The position numbers were made by a program, and so were the translations under genes. This document shows positions 9,340 through 24,958 of a stretch of 64,000 nt of DNA, one piece after another; positions within the stretch are counted from its first letter, which is position 1; each line of letters starts with the position of its first letter. The stretch comes from Magnolia sinica (Eukaryota; Streptophyta; Magnoliopsida; Magnoliales; Magnoliaceae). The notes beneath the pieces were generated by a model. That model saw only the letters and a program-made list of their open reading frames with translations. It had not been told where the DNA came from and made no database searches. The stretch covers positions 55,407,658 through 55,471,657 of the forward strand of contig NC_080583.1 in the NCBI RefSeq assembly GCF_029962835.1, in the 5' to 3' direction.

Positions 9340-12300
9340 CTGCAAACAAGGTCACAACAACATGAGCTTTTGTTTCGTCCTAGTTTTTATGTCTTTTTTT
9401 TTTCTAATACACCAAACAAAACAAAACAAAAAACCAAAAAAAAAAGAAAAAGAGAGAGAGAGAGAGAGAGAGAGCAAGTGGCAGCCAACTAAAGCTCTGA
9501 CCTGGTCGCTCATGAGGTTCCTGCAAGATTCAGTGCTCTCTTTCACTATGTTATCTTCAGCAGAAACCTCTTCTTTAACAATGGGTGAAGCTGCCGATGA
9601 TCCAAATATGGCCTCGTCATGAGCAGCCTTGATTTCTGCTTCCCGCTTTGCCTAAAGAACAACAAAAACAAACTATCAGAAACCTCTTGATTCCAATGTT
9701 TCTTACATGTCTCAGACAGAAAACCGGAATACTTAACACTCGCACCTCCACTGCAGAAAACCGGAAACTTCGCCCCAAATCTTTGACCAACGCTGCATCA
9801 TCTTCTGCCACTGAATATTGGGGAACATAAATAATCAGTGAGGTCTCCTCAGATATACAGGTCCACCAGAACACAGCCCATTTATGTTTTGAGCCAGAAA
9901 CTAAGGCCCAAACCTGGCCCACTCGGCCCATGAAAGCCACAAAACAGGTAGAAAATATTGTCAAATGAGCTTGAGCCCAGCCCCTCCCATCTTTTAAGCC
10001 TCTAAATCAGGCAGAGTCCAAAAAATAGTTCACAAAATACTATCCTTGCGAAAGAGTGATTGAGCAAAGGACAAATAGATCAGAAAACCAGTTTGGTTTT
10101 AAGCCAAGGAGGTCTACCACTGAAGCTATTTTCCTACTTACTGATAGAGAAAATATAGGGAGAGGAGAAATGATCTCCACATGGTCCTTATTGACTTAGA
10201 GAACTTATGATAGGATCCTAGAGAGTTAAACCTGGTGGGTGTTGGGAACATTTCAAGAGGATATATGGACATGATTATGGATATGTATGAGGAAGCGACA
10301 ACAAGTATAAGGACCACTATCGGAGAGAAGTTCCCAATTACTAAAGGCCTGCACCATGGGTCAGCATCAGGCCCGTACCTTTTCGCATTGGTATGGAAGA
10401 GCTAACAAGGGATTTGCAGCAAGAGATGCATGATGCATGTTGTCTGCAGATGACATATTTTGATTGACAAGACGAGAGAGGATGTAAATACAGAGCTAAA
10501 TATATGGAGAGGTGCTTTAAAATCTAAAGGATTTAAAATTAGTGGAACTAAAACAGAGCATATGGAGTACGATTTTAGCAACAACAAGAGTGGAAACGAG
10601 GAATTAGTTAGATTGCTGAGCAAAAAGTGTCTCAAAAGGGTCACTTTTTTATATCTTCGGTAGATAATTCATGAGGGTAGAGATTGAGAAGGATGTTGCG
10701 CATAGAATTCACATTGGACGGGAGAAATGGTGACGTAACTCTGGAGTTTTATGTGATCATTGTGTACCACTCAAACTGAAAGGGAAATTTTACAAGGCAG
10801 CTATAAGACCAGACATGCTTTATGGGACAGCATGTTGGCCAATTAAAGAACAACATGCTCATAGGATGACGTAGCTGAAATGAGGATGTATGGTATTTTG
10901 TAACGGTAACAGGGGTGGCCATACTGTTGTTACCATTATAATATAGGCCGTAATAGCCTTTACCCCCCCTTTCTTTCTTTCTTTTTTGGAAAGCCGAAAG
11001 AAACCTGTATCGGCCCCATAACGGCCATTATGGGGCTGTCACAGGTCATTTTTATCGTAACACCTAACGGTTGCCACTATTACTGCTACGTAACAGCCGT
11101 TACACCACACCTTGTGAGAATGGTGAGATGGATGAGTGGCAAGACGAGGACAGAATTCGAAATGAATGCATTCAAGAGAACTTAAGAGTAGCAACAATAG
11201 GTAATAAGATGAGGGAAAGTAGACTTAGATGATTTGGTCATGTGCAACAGAGACCAAAATTGCACAATTAGAAGAGTTGGTACAAGGTGAAGGCTCTAAA
11301 AGGGGAAGGGAAAGGCCCAAAAGAACGTGGGTGGAGATAGTAAGAAAAGAATTGATGACCTGTGGTCTAACTGAAGTTATGGCCCTTGATAGAGTGGAAT
11401 GGTAGAACAGGATTGATGTGGCTGACCCAAATCAGTTGAGATAAGGCTTAGATGATGATGATGAAAACATCATCCAACAAAGAGCAGTATGGGAAAAGTT
11501 TGTAATGAATTTAGTTTCTATCTTTAAAAAAAGGGTCAACAGTCGATCAAAGAAACAACAACACCAAAAAGTTGGAGAATAAAAACGTAGGTTTTATTAC
11601 GGCTTGGCTAAAGAAAAACCAATACAAAGTAGGGAAAAAACACAGCTAAATATATACATATTGTGTAAGTGCTATATTGTATAAAGCACGCCTTTGTTTG
11701 TCAAATTTCGTTTAGACAAAACAACTCATGGAGTGGTCCGTCTAATGTGGATCAAGATGGAAAGTTCAAGACCTTACTTCAAGTCAAGATAGTTCAAAAT
11801 CTACTAAGTTCAAGACTCTACTGAAGTTCAAGTCATGAAGTAGATCAAGATGGAAAGTTCAAGCTTTACTAAGTTCAAGATGAGTGAGTTCAAGTTCTAC
11901 TACACTTGGACTAGAAGATCAAGCTCCATCTTCAACTACAAGTTCTATTAAAGAATTAAGTAGAAGAACAAGTTCCATGAAGTTCAATCATCTCATCTAC
12001 TTCAATGTTCAGTCTTTTCAGGTATAACAGACCCTAGAAAGACATTAGGCTTAGGTTCTTTCAAGATACAAACTTATATGGGTTTTAATACTTATATTAG
12101 GCTATATTTCGACTAGTCTAGGCTCAGGTTCAACTAGTCTAAGCTGTGGCTCGACCAGTTTACGAAATCTTCGACCAGTCCAAGTTTAAACTCAGAAAAA
12201 CGGATTTTTCCGTTACTTCTTCGACCAGTCGAGCAAGCTGCTCGACCAATCGAAGAAAGGACTTCGACCAGTCGAGGGTTGCTCAACTTGAAGTCCAGCA

Positions 12301-15300
12301 ACTAAAATCTGGCGCTCTCGACCAGTCGAGCAGGGCCTTCGACCAGTTGAAGTTTTGTTTTATCCGATCACGCTCAAAATTTGAAATTTTGTTAGACCTT
12401 AGACGAGTCGAAGAATGTCTTAGACGAGTCGAAGCAACAACTTTTCAGCCTATAAATAGAGGTCTTCTCTCAATCCGAAATTACCAATTCAAGCTGATAA
12501 AAGCCTTCATCAAGAGAGAGAGAAGTCCCCATTATTGTCAAGCTATTGCATGATATTTTTAATATTTCTTTAATAGCTTTTTTATTTTAATTCTTAGATC
12601 TCCTATTTTATGAATCTTATTCTATAAAGAGAGTAGATACTCTTCTTTGAGATCTTGAGGAATTCAAACAAGAAGCTGTTCGTTTGAATCTATTTAAAAT
12701 CAATCTAGAACCTAGAACCCTTGTTTATATAACTGGACATTGAACAATCTACTTCAAGAGAAGCGGTTCTACAGGCTACCTCAAGAGATACGTCTTCAAG
12801 GTGAAGATAAGTATATTCTGTCTTTTGTATTTTTGTTTTATTAAGATAGCCAGAAAATCTTATTTGTTAGTTTTTCCGAGATAGCCAGAAAATCTCAGTG
12901 AGGGGTTTTTTGTTTGTGATAGCCCTTTAAAATCACAACTGTATCAGGTTTTAAGGTGACCCTGTGAAAACCTTGTTTATAGTGAAAGCCAATATCACGT
13001 GGATAGTGATTATTGTGAGTAGAGTAGGTGTGGCTGTTTGAGAACAGTTGTTGTACACACCGAACCACTATAACTCTTAGTGTTGTAGTGAATGTTTACT
13101 TTTTTCATTTGTGGAGAATGATTGTAATTTTATTTATGCATAAATGCTGGATGTTTGTAATACATAGCTTTATTTTCTCTTGCTTGGTTTGACATCTTGA
13201 TCCTTACGATCGTTCGTGAAATAAGGTTGTCCTACCTAAACTTTGTTTTGGGTGTAGGTTGTCCTACGAACTAGTTTGAATCAATTTTTCAATACTAGTG
13301 CGATTGAGTTTTCTGATTTATTTATTATTTCAGCACTTTAATTTTTATTTGCCATAGTCCCCGGGACTGTGAAGCTTGCCTTTTTCACATTGTTTATAAA
13401 AAAGATTCAAATACAACGCTTTAATTAAAATGGTAAGAATTTATATCTGCTTCAATAATAAAACAGGTTATGAAATAGCGGATTAATATCAGTCTTTCGC
13501 TCTCTAAAACTCAACATTTTAAGTAATCCCTATATAAGCTGACCCCTGTCCACTAAATTCTCCAACTTCCACTCAATTCTACGAATGGACAATTCTGAGC
13601 AATCTCTCTATTTAGATCACCATAATAGTTTCTTTCAATAAAATGGCCCTTCTCTTTCTGAAAAAGTAGGTCAGTTTTCCCGAAAACTAGTTGTTGATCT
13701 TTTGAAGTATGTGGACTTTTAAATGTTAAAGTCATCATACGAGTTCCTTTTCTTTTTTTTTTAATGCAGAGTTTAAATTGGTGTTTTGCTAACTAGGGTA
13801 GAGACCCAACCTGAAGGCCTAAAAATAAGACCCAAAACCAGCCATATTGGGCTGGCCACTAAAGCCCAATAGACCAGCTGGCCCATAGACGGGCCCTATA
13901 CCTGATAGGCAAGTCTCAATTTGAGTGGAGTAAGCCTGTGCCAGACTCATATCATCAACAAATGAGTGCTGGGGACCTCATCTAACAAAACACACGAATA
14001 TTGTGATTTACAGTTTAGTCAGCTTATTAGTTGACCTGTCAGAAGAAAAACATCGGAACAAATTTTTAGATACTCTATTAGTCATCCGCCAATGACAATA
14101 GATATTTTAAAAATCTGATCTAGAACATTTGTTTTAGTTTATAAATAATTTGAAAAGATGTCGGAACATCATGAGATAGGGTTAGGTAGTCATTCTAAGA
14201 GAGACATCTAGACAGGAAACATCTTGGGCAGTTATACAAATAAATAGCAAAAGCAACCAAACCCCCCACCCCCCCAACACACACACACACACACACACAC
14301 ACAAGGAAACTCTAGGCTCTAAATGCTATTGGTACTTGCATCAACACAATAAGAATAATCACTAATTCTTCCAACTTGGTAAATAAAGCATATAGGCATG
14401 CTCATTGATAAGAAAAAGAAAAACATGAACAATGCTCGAATATATGATAAAATAAAATCCTGGGTCACGATTTGCTTGATGAATAAGAAGAATGAAAGGA
14501 GCAGCATTGAGAATCAAAGATCATGAGTGGCCTCCCAGTAGCTAAAGAGGCCTTCCAACATAAGCTTCAATTCAGATGGAATGACAGATGCAACAACTCA
14601 AATAGCTGTGAAGAAAGATTCCGGCTTCAAAACAGTACCCATCACCACGCCAGAAAGAGCAATTCAACATTGTTGCAATGCCAGAACCATGCATAGTTGC
14701 TCAAATATATTCAGTAAAAAGATATGACAGTGGGGCCAAAATTGAACCTTCGATCTCCTCATCATCAATCGGGGCTTCCTTGTTGAAATCAAAGCGTTCC
14801 CATCCACTGCCCATGCCCTTGATTGTGTCCTTTGCAACTGCAAAAAAAAAAAAAAAATCCAAGGACAGTAAATATAAAATTCTCAAAGGCAAAAAGAATC
14901 TCATTTAGTGGATACACAGACGTGCTTACATGATCTTTGATAGAAACTACAAAGATAATTTCCATTGTGATGAAAATCAAGAATAAAAGGGATGCACTTC
15001 ACGTAAAGAAGTGATCAGAAGTACCAAAATTGTGTGTCAAGTAGGAATCTTATATTCGATGAAGTCACTTATACGGAGAGACTGAAATATGGTGTAGAAA
15101 ATGGTATTGTGACCTTAGAATCGCGAATGGGGATTACTACTATATAATGGTAATGATTGTTATTAAATGGAAGTGTTGGTAGACCGTGATGATCTCACGT
15201 GTGGTTTCTCATTATTATTTGGCTGAAATGTGTGTTAGAATAGAGTTTAGGCCCATGAGCTTTGCTTATGCAAGTATGAAGGGGTATTTTTGTACTTTCA

Positions 15301-18300
15301 CTTTATTACGGAAGCCCTAATAATAAAATAGAGAGGCTACGTGTGTGAGAACCTCCCTCCCTCCCTCCCTCCCTCTCTCTCAATCCTACTCAAGGACAAG
15401 GTATCAAAGTGTGATTGATCCGATACCTAGTCTCTTTTACTTTCTTTATCTTCCCTTTCTTCTTTTATTTTTATAAGGTCAAATCATAAATCATTTGGGG
15501 GCTGGTTTACACAAATCGCCCTTTTCTCTTTGTTCAACCACCATATGGTGGGTTGTGTAGTTGTGTCCTGTAAGTGTACTTGAGGCCCACTTACACATAC
15601 AACCAATCATGATGGTTCAAAGTGGGTCACCGTGCATCCATGGTCAGCTTTGAAAACTGTGTAGAAGTTGTCTATGGCCAAATTCAAAGATCAAGTGTTC
15701 GTTCAGAAGTGGTGAATGAATGTGAACCGTTTTTCGTATTTGATATCAATCAGTTCGTACATGTGTGGTGGTAATCATTGATTTATGTTGTCTTGTAGCA
15801 AGTGTTGGGTAAGTTTAAATTCAAGTTCTTCTCTCTGTGTTTGATTTCTCCTGTCCCTTGAATATGGGTGTCAACAATGATGCCAAGAATAATCTTCTAT
15901 CTCCATCTGAGTTGAAGAATCTTATAATGACATCAACCAAACCTAACAATGCGAATTATTTACACTAGGACACATTGGTAGAGTGTGAAGCTTAAAGCTA
16001 AGCAAGCATCAGAGAGTCTCGTTTCCACCAAAAAGAGTACTTTAGTGCTCATGTTGAATCTCTAGTTAGACGATTTGTAAATCGGGGAGAAAGTGTATGC
16101 TCAAGATCATTGTGGCCAAAGAGCATTCCCTCATTTTGTCCTATTCGATGTGCCATGCACACTCATGTGCTGATGTTGAGAGCCACTAAAACCGGTCAAG
16201 ATCCAACCATACTAATGCAATAACTCAGTACCATGACAACCTTAGAGATGAGCCGTCGAAAGCAACCACTGATTGAGAACCTATTCCAAATAGACAAAGA
16301 TCAGCAAAGACAAATTTGTGTCATTGGCTGAACCAATGCACTTGGCTTGCTAATTATGGACATATTAGTGCATGTACAGAGTACAAAGCACATGATGCAA
16401 ATAACCATAAACGAGAAAATATATATAATATCAAGCGGTAAATTTATGATGATTACAGGCAATTTGAATGTCAGATCGGCAAAACCAGTAGAAAGAATGC
16501 TGCCAGACCGAACAACAGACAGACTGCCTGCCTCATGCTCGAACAGTTGCTCCACTAGCACATCGATAGAAAGCACCTTTTAATGCTGACATACAACAGT
16601 AACCACTTCTCCAATGAAACTGGGTGGATGTAAAACGCCTTGCCAAATCACGAGGCTATCTCGATGAAGACCGAGTCCGACCAGCATGGACAGAAATCCC
16701 AAATATCTTGATCTATGTACCATCATTGAATGCAATGTCTGAAGGGCACATTTTTCAATATTCAATACGGACATGGCCTCTTGAAATGAAGCATCATGGG
16801 CAAATGATTTAACATTTTCCTTTGACGAGAAATATAGGAGGAAATTGCATGGGGTTGATCTAGCCACACCAATATTGGCGTTTCTTTTCCTTCTTTTTTT
16901 TTTTTCTAAGAATCAATATTGGCGCTTCTAAAGGAAGAGGATCTAAGACCACCTATTTTCATTGTTGTATCCTTTTTTTTCTTTACTTTCAATTATACCC
17001 AATGTTAATCATCACAAAAAAACATAATGTACGAACATCATTTAGAAAGATTCAAGTTGTGGGAAGATACAAAGAACTTAATTCAAACAAAAACAAATGT
17101 GTGTGTGTTGAGATGGCTCTAACCCGAGGAAACCAATTTTCAACCTACTCAAAGTTGTATACGGAGAGAATGCTCAATATATTTTCTTCAAATCAATTTT
17201 TCTATAGGTAAGTTGGACTAGAACCCAAGACCTCAATGTTTAAAGGAACTCTATCTACCACTCAAAACCAAATATTGATACAAGAAATTCAATATTCACA
17301 TCCTCATACCAAGCCCCAAGGTTCTCCATATAGTTCAGTTATCTACCTTTAGCAGGTAGTTCAGTTCACCACATGAAAGTTTCAGTGATTGTACAAGTCC
17401 CACTGGCAAAAATCACATGACATCTTCAATATAAGGTGACTTTCCAAGAAAAGGTTGATGGATAGGACTAAGAGGAAAGAGGACCAACTTATCACATACT
17501 AAAAAAGCTGACTAACATTTGCACAGCCCACCTCCAATTCTTGGAAGAGAAGTGTTGATTTATGGTATTAACTAAAAGAACATTCAATATTCAAATCCCT
17601 GAAACCAAAACCTTCATTTAAGTGGGTCCCAAGGTTCCCATCCAGTTCTAGCACTTTAATTCATCACATGAAAGTTCCATTGGTTGTATAATTCCTACTT
17701 CTCACATGACAAAATTGATGAAAGGTGACTTTCCAAGAAAAGTTTAATGTGACACGAAGAAAGAGAGACCGCTTAACGCACCTGAAAAAGCATCCAAAAT
17801 ACTTTCAGTGCACCCACCTTCAATTAGTGGAAGTGAAGTGTTCCATTATGGTTTTGACTTGGAAAAAAAAAACTATACAGATCCTCTTGAAGCATGTACA
17901 GGAATTGGATATTGCCATAGAGCAGGCTCTCCATTTCCACAGAATTTTGATGTTTAAAATGAAAATTTTCAAAAGGAAAATACATGAAGCATCTAATATT
18001 TCATAGAACCAACATAGACCACTAAGCTGGTCAAAGGGTATTAACTAGAAGGGATCCGCTATTAGGAGAACATTAGTTTATTTAAAAAGCAGATATTATC
18101 AAGAACAGTTTACTGTCTCAACATTCAAATAAGCTCATTTATTCTAGAACAATGTCCAGTTCACTTGACAGTTAGAATTTGGTGGTTAGCAATGGATTTG
18201 ATTGTAGCAAATTTGGTAATCGGCAAATTGAGTATACAAACGAAGATAAAAATAAGCATACCTTTACGTCTTAGGCGGTCAACAACAGATTTTGTTTATA

Positions 18301-21300
18301 GCAAAATTTGGCAATCAGCAAATATTACGTATGGGAAAAAATAAAATGAAAAAAATATATCATTATGTCCAAAAGGCTTTGCACATATAAAAGGGAAAAT
18401 CATGAATTATGAAAGCGATATAATACCAGTTTGGGAAAGCTGAAGCTTCATCTTTGCTTTGACTCTTTCTGATGGTGTCTACAACAAATGTAAAAGGTTG
18501 TTATCATCTTATTAAACTGATTGATGCGAAAACACACACACACACAAACACACATATACAGACACAAAAGAGAAAAGTGTAAGCCTGCAATCCAGCCACA
18601 TATTCTATCCTGTATGAGACCAAGTTTTAATATTGTACCTTCAAATATACGTGACCAACTTTACTATTGTACTATCATATATATGGAAACAGTTCCGATA
18701 TTGTCTGCACGTGAGCAAGTTTTACTACTCTTATCATAGATGCATGCAGTTCAGTCCGGCCACACACTCAAGGACAAACCAGCCTCAAGCACATAGTACC
18801 CGCATAATTTTTTTCTTTCTTTTTTCCAGTGTCTATTAAGGAAAACAGTAAAGTAAAAAATATATATAGAATAATAAAAAATAAAAACGTTGAGGTACGT
18901 GAAGAATTTGGTTGGGGGGGGGAAGAGTTGGAAACGTTAACGTTAACAAAAACTAACAGGATGTGCTCTAGATAAGTTGAAACATAAATGGTACCCATAA
19001 TAATTAACAACCATAAGGCAATGTAGATTGTAGGAATTCTTCAAAAAAATGTAGATTGTAGGAGTATATTAATGTTGTGATGACCAATAGAAGCTTCTAA
19101 CATTCATTACCAAACCTGGATCCATCTCAAGCACACGTACAAGACTACCATTTATGAACTGAAAACGCTAGTATAAGGCATCATCATCATTATCTAAGCC
19201 TTATCCCAATTAATAGGGGTCAGCTACGTAAATCCTGTTCCACCATTCCACTCCATCAAGGGCCATCACTTCAGCTAAACCATTGGTCATCAAGTCTTTT
19301 CTTACTACCTCCACCCACGCGCTTTTGGGCCTTCCCCTTGCCCTTTTAGAGCCTTCAATTTGTACCAATTCACTCCTCCTAACTGGCATGGTTCTTGGTA
19401 TCTGTTGCACATGACCACACCATCTTAAGTCTACTTTCCCTCATCTTATTACCTATTGGTGTTACTCCTAAGCTCCCTCGAATGCATTCATTTGTAATTC
19501 TAGCCTTCAATGTCTTGCTACACATCCATCTCAACATCCTCATTTCAGCTACATCCTATGAACATGTTATTCCTTGACTGCCTGACATTTTGTCCCACAA
19601 AGCATGCCTGGTCTTATAACTATCTTATAAAATTTCCCTTTCAATTTGAGTAGTACACACAAGGTATTCCGTATCGGTATCGGTAGGCGTAACGATGCCC
19701 ACCGTTACCTATACGGATATGGGGGCGTAACGGCTCGTAATGGTGCAAAATTATTTTTTTGCCAAAAAAATATGAAAAAATATGGATTAAATCCAGAATA
19801 TTCTAAGCATTCCAAATATGCATTCATTTATAAATTGGAACATGTTTATGGTGGTATAACGGTCCACTCTTTGGTGAGAAGTTGTATCGGACTGTCTAAT
19901 GAATTTATGAACCAGACAGCCTGGATTTGACTGCAAAACTCATATATTTAATTTTCTAACTATCTACTATCAATGATAGATATATTAGAATGAATGTAAT
20001 ATGAAAATATCTTACATGTGTAGGTGTTTGCAATTATTTTTCATAATTTATTCTATATTAAGTTATTAACAATTTAACATACATGTGGCTGTGACTGTGA
20101 TTCCTATCCTGTGACCTGTCATCCTCAAGTCAAGAATATTAATTAAAAAAAATTAGTAGTGTCTGATATACTTGCCTGTAACTTGATTAAGAATTACATG
20201 ATTGGTTGTCAAGGGAGCTATTTTAAATACAAGTTCGGCAGTATCAAGTGTGTGCTTAGCTGCTTGCAATAATACTGTTGTCTGCTGCCAATACTTATCT
20301 TAATACAGATATATACTTACAATTACCATAATAAAATTCACAAGTCACCACCAAAATGAAAATCTGCTTTTTTGTAGTTGCTCGACCTCCACATCATCGT
20401 CATCGTCATCATCAGGTTGAGGTTGTCCAATAGGTGGAGGTGTTGCATATACATAATATTCAGTGCCAGAAGGAAATACTAGATCAACGAAACCAGAAGA
20501 TGACTGATCCTAACTAGGCAACGACTCCGACCCCAAGTAAGGATATCCACCAGTGCCCGTCGAATAGTCATACTGGTGCCCGTACTCAGGCTGTTGAGAA
20601 TCTTGAGATTGGGAGTGTGTCTGTGATGAGTAACTTGGATTTGGATCTGGATCTAGATATCTATAATCATATGGATATGGATCAGGAGGACTACTCCAAC
20701 ATGAATGTGATGGAACAGGCTCAGTATAACTATAATCATAATCCGATTGGCCATAAGAATATCCATCATAATAACCAGGACCATGAGCCTGCTGATGTTC
20801 CAGACCTGCCGGACTCAGTGCACCACTAGACCTACCCTCCTCCTGTTGGCTGTATCGTAACTCAGTACACTCACAAGTTCGACCTCGTGTACCACCTTGT
20901 CGATGTTCATCGGCATCGGGATCTGTAGATGGCTGTATGGTGTGTTGAGCAATACCAGAAGTGCCAGCACCAGGGGCAGGGGCGTCATCATCACCATCAT
21001 CCGACACGGTCATGCTACCACTGCTCGTACTCTTTTGTTGATCTTGAACTGTACTTGGCATAAAAGCTGCCCCTCTTTCTGGTTCCAACACAGCTGCACA
21101 ACTCACTTGTTGCGATGTGCGTATTAGTGGGTCATCAATTTTCAATTCTTCACTATCCTTTTCAATTTGTTTTTCCTTTGTTTCCAACCAAGGTAGAAGC
21201 GGGTCATCCTCATCATAAATATTGTCCAAGTTCATTGGACAATGGTCTATGTCATCGGCGGCTATAATGCTCCTATGATGTCGTCGCGTTCATATCTTCA

Positions 21301-24300
21301 TATTGTAGTGCATGAAGACAAGTCTATTCAATGTCTTACTCTGCAATCTATTCTTATTCTTTGAATGAATAAGCGCAAAACAACTCCAATTCCTTTCGCA
21401 GCTAGAAGAAGATGTTGTCTGGCTCATAACTTTTACTGCAATTTTTTGGAGAGCCTTCATACTCTCTCCGAAATTCATCCACCATTCGGCCAGTTGCAAC
21501 ATAAATACTGCATGCTGTATAAGAGCATCTCCAAAGCTACCCAGGCGATTTCCAAATGTATCAAATTCATTCAATGCCTTTATTTGCATATCTAAGTCAG
21601 GCTCTAATCTCTTTATCACATTTTTTACCTCGACACGAACTTCATTATCCGCAACAAATGATTGGGTATATCTGTACCTAGGATTTAGGTAGTAACCAGC
21701 TGCATGAAAATCGTGATGGAGTTATCTTGTCCATCTCTTGTCGATCATCCTTCAATAAGACTCTCAATGTCACGTTCCAAACTTAGAAACCGGGCTAACA
21801 AAATTCTCGATCCCCAAATCCGGCGCCGACAGCCTCCGTAGTACCCCATTCTCGGCTCTTGGCACCCATATAGCAGGTTCCGATCCTGGGATCCTACAAG
21901 GAGGATTTTCAGTGTAAATTTGTTTCGTAATAATCATAACCATAAGCATAACCCACGAACAATAACAAGAACTCCATCACAAAATCCATTAAGATCAAAA
22001 ACTTGAGATACAATACGCATAAAGGGAAATACAATAATAATAAAAAGGCTCTAGAAGCTCAGCTGCACACTCCTGCTCCTGCTCAGCTACGACTGCGTCC
22101 CCTGCACACATCTATCATGCATAAGCTTATAGAAAGCTTAGAGGGTGGTGAAAGCGTATGCGCAAGGTAGCAATGCAAGTATGCAATATCAGATTAATGC
22201 GAAAACATGCTAATAAGTCCATGAATGCTAACAACCGTACCAAGGCTATGCGATGCAAGGCATGAATGCTATCGACCACACCAAGGCCATGCAATGCAAG
22301 GCATGAATGCTATCGGCCACACCAAGGCCATACGATGTAAGGCCTACACAGCCAATGCCATGCGCAAAATGCAACTCAAGCATACCAATCCACATATCAA
22401 TCCAGCTCATCTCTGGAGCATCATATATCAGTACAGTTCTCTCTAAATAATCACCGGGGTCTAGTACACTATACACAAGATTGTCACCCCACACTGGACG
22501 CACAACCATGCAAGCGAAAGAGACCTCACTACCCGCCTGACCAGCAATTTGCCAATATCTACACGGCACGTCGGTAGCGGACCCATTTACGAGCCGATCA
22601 TACTCAGCCTAGCAATTACCCCTTACCCTCGGGCGGGTAAGGCTACACCCCCTTCCAACTGACCACGACACAATAGGAGACTCGGCCTCCTGGTATTCGG
22701 CCCTTATGCGCTCATACATCCACTCGGTCTAGACATTGGAGCATCCTTCATGGTACTATAAGGGTTTGGGGGCTTTCACCCTAGGACATCTATCGCGCCC
22801 CCGTGCTTAACAAGTATTTCTGATATCCAATCCTGCCATCCACACTATATCTACGGAGGCTACAGCCTTGATGTCGCTAGGGCGTACAGTAATCATAATC
22901 ACATAATGCAAGATGCATGAGTCACGCAATCCAATTATGCATCAATCCTGCGCATACCATGCGCTCATGTGAGACAACTCCGCTTATCAGAGTCCCATAA
23001 ACAACCGCCCAATGGCATATGCAATGGTCAACCACATCTCATAACAAGCATGCAGATGATGCGTATGATCATGTATCATGATGCTATGCTATCACATACT
23101 CATAATCGGTATCAATAATCAGCCTATATACAAGGCGGGGTCCATAGATGGACAGCAAATCCATAACATGAAGGTCAATCCTCAACTATGGATATACCAA
23201 ATCTGATAGCACAGATCCCTCCGTCTACGGCGATGATGAACTCTCCTCATATCAAGTTTGGGCCTAAGTGCCTGAACAGGTTTCCTTCACCATACTATCA
23301 TAAAGCCCGCTAGATGCCCTAGGGGGCCCAAATAAGTTCTACATGGACTCTAAGATCAAAACAATCCTACTAGCAACCAATGGGGGCTCAACAGCTTAGG
23401 TTAGCACAATATGAATAGATGGATCATGCACATATCAATGGGGCCCAACGATTTGGGTCAACCCACTTAGAGAAGGATGAGAATGGGCCTAACAAAGGCC
23501 TATGGGAAGGTCACAATGTGGACATTTAACCATCATTGCCCATCAATGTGGACATTTAACCAACATTGCTCTCAAGGAGTGGCCCACATAGAGCCAAACA
23601 TAGTGCGGCCCATGGCCTCACACAATGGCCTCATATACAACATAATAGGCCTCACACAAGGGCCTAACGAAACGGCCCATAGTCCTCAAAATGGCTGGAA
23701 ATAAAATGGACTTCACTCATGCTATCTCATGCATCAATATCGGGCCTCTTAGGTCAGCCCAAAGCCCACATACATCAAGGTGGGCCACATGGGGCAACCC
23801 AAAAGCCCAGAAAAATACTAAGGTGGCTATGTCTAGCATATCCAATATGGTGAGCCTCTTTGGGCAGCCCATAGGCTCCAAAATATAGTTGGGCCAAGTG
23901 TACAACATACCCCTCAGAGTGGTTTACAATTCAGCCCATGAAGTCCACCATAATGGATGGATAGCACCTCACCAATAGGAATTCTAAGGCTAGATATTCA
24001 GCCCATCTGGCCCATTCAACATCCAAAAATCTGAGCAATCTGGCCCTTATACAATCAGGCGAAAGGGGGGCCTAACAAGGCATCAAAGGGGCCCAAATTC
24101 TGTTCAACATGGTAGTGTACATCATACAAGGAAGTGGGCCTGCTGCTGGACTTTTTGGGCCAGCAGCAGTCTAGTCAATCTGGACATCCAAGGGCTAGAT
24201 GGCTGAGATCAAAATACACAACAAATGGGTCCCACGTCCAGGGGAATGGATGCATAGATACAACACGTCGAGGTGAGCCTGTTGCACCACAAAATGGGCC

Positions 24301-24924
24301 TCACCACTGCTGGCCAGGTGGATAAACAACACATACATCATGCTGGCCCCACATCCCAGCCCTGGACGGTGTGGATGGAACACGTACCGGATGGTGGGCC
24401 CACGTCCAGCCCGTCTGGACGGACGATGCAGATATACAACACATACTACAAGGTGGGCCCCACCCGTCCAGCAAACCGACGGTGTGTATAAGACCCATAC
24501 ATCACAGTGCATCCCATGCAGCACCGTCCAGAAATGAACGGTGCGAATACGGAATACATACATCTGAGTAGGCCCCACGCCCTGCACGTGCAGCACATGC
24601 AGGGTGGGCCCTATGGATGGACAGTAGGATATAACACATACCTCATGATCAGGCCCCAGAACTTGCTGCTGTCAAATGCAGCAGCTCCATGCTACTGGGC
24701 CGCTAGGTTGCTGGCCCAGCGTCCAGCAGATGGAGGGTCCAAATATAAAATGCATGCATTGAGGTGGGTCCACACGTGTGGGACCCACTAGCTTGGATCA
24801 GCTGATATTTATGTTTTCTCTTTATCTGGGCCTGTCCAGACGGACAGTCCAGCAAGGTGGGCCCAACACATGGACGGCATGGATATAATGCATCATGGTG
24901 GGCGACAAGATGGGAAAGAGAAAA

Positions 24925-24958
<34 letters not shown>

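Noticed and set aside
16347..16867. Possible small genes in intron 2
   Set aside because: ORFs of 60-95 codons overlap on both strands, with no motif, splice context or codon pattern.
20510..21235. Separate Tyr/Pro/Ser-rich gene (241 codons)
   Set aside because: It continues in the same frame from the hAT C-terminal domain after one stop; it is the tail of the transposase.
24134..24791. Many overlapping ORFs of 60-130 codons
   Set aside because: GC-rich MITE-like repeats within the chromovirus LTR; no domain.
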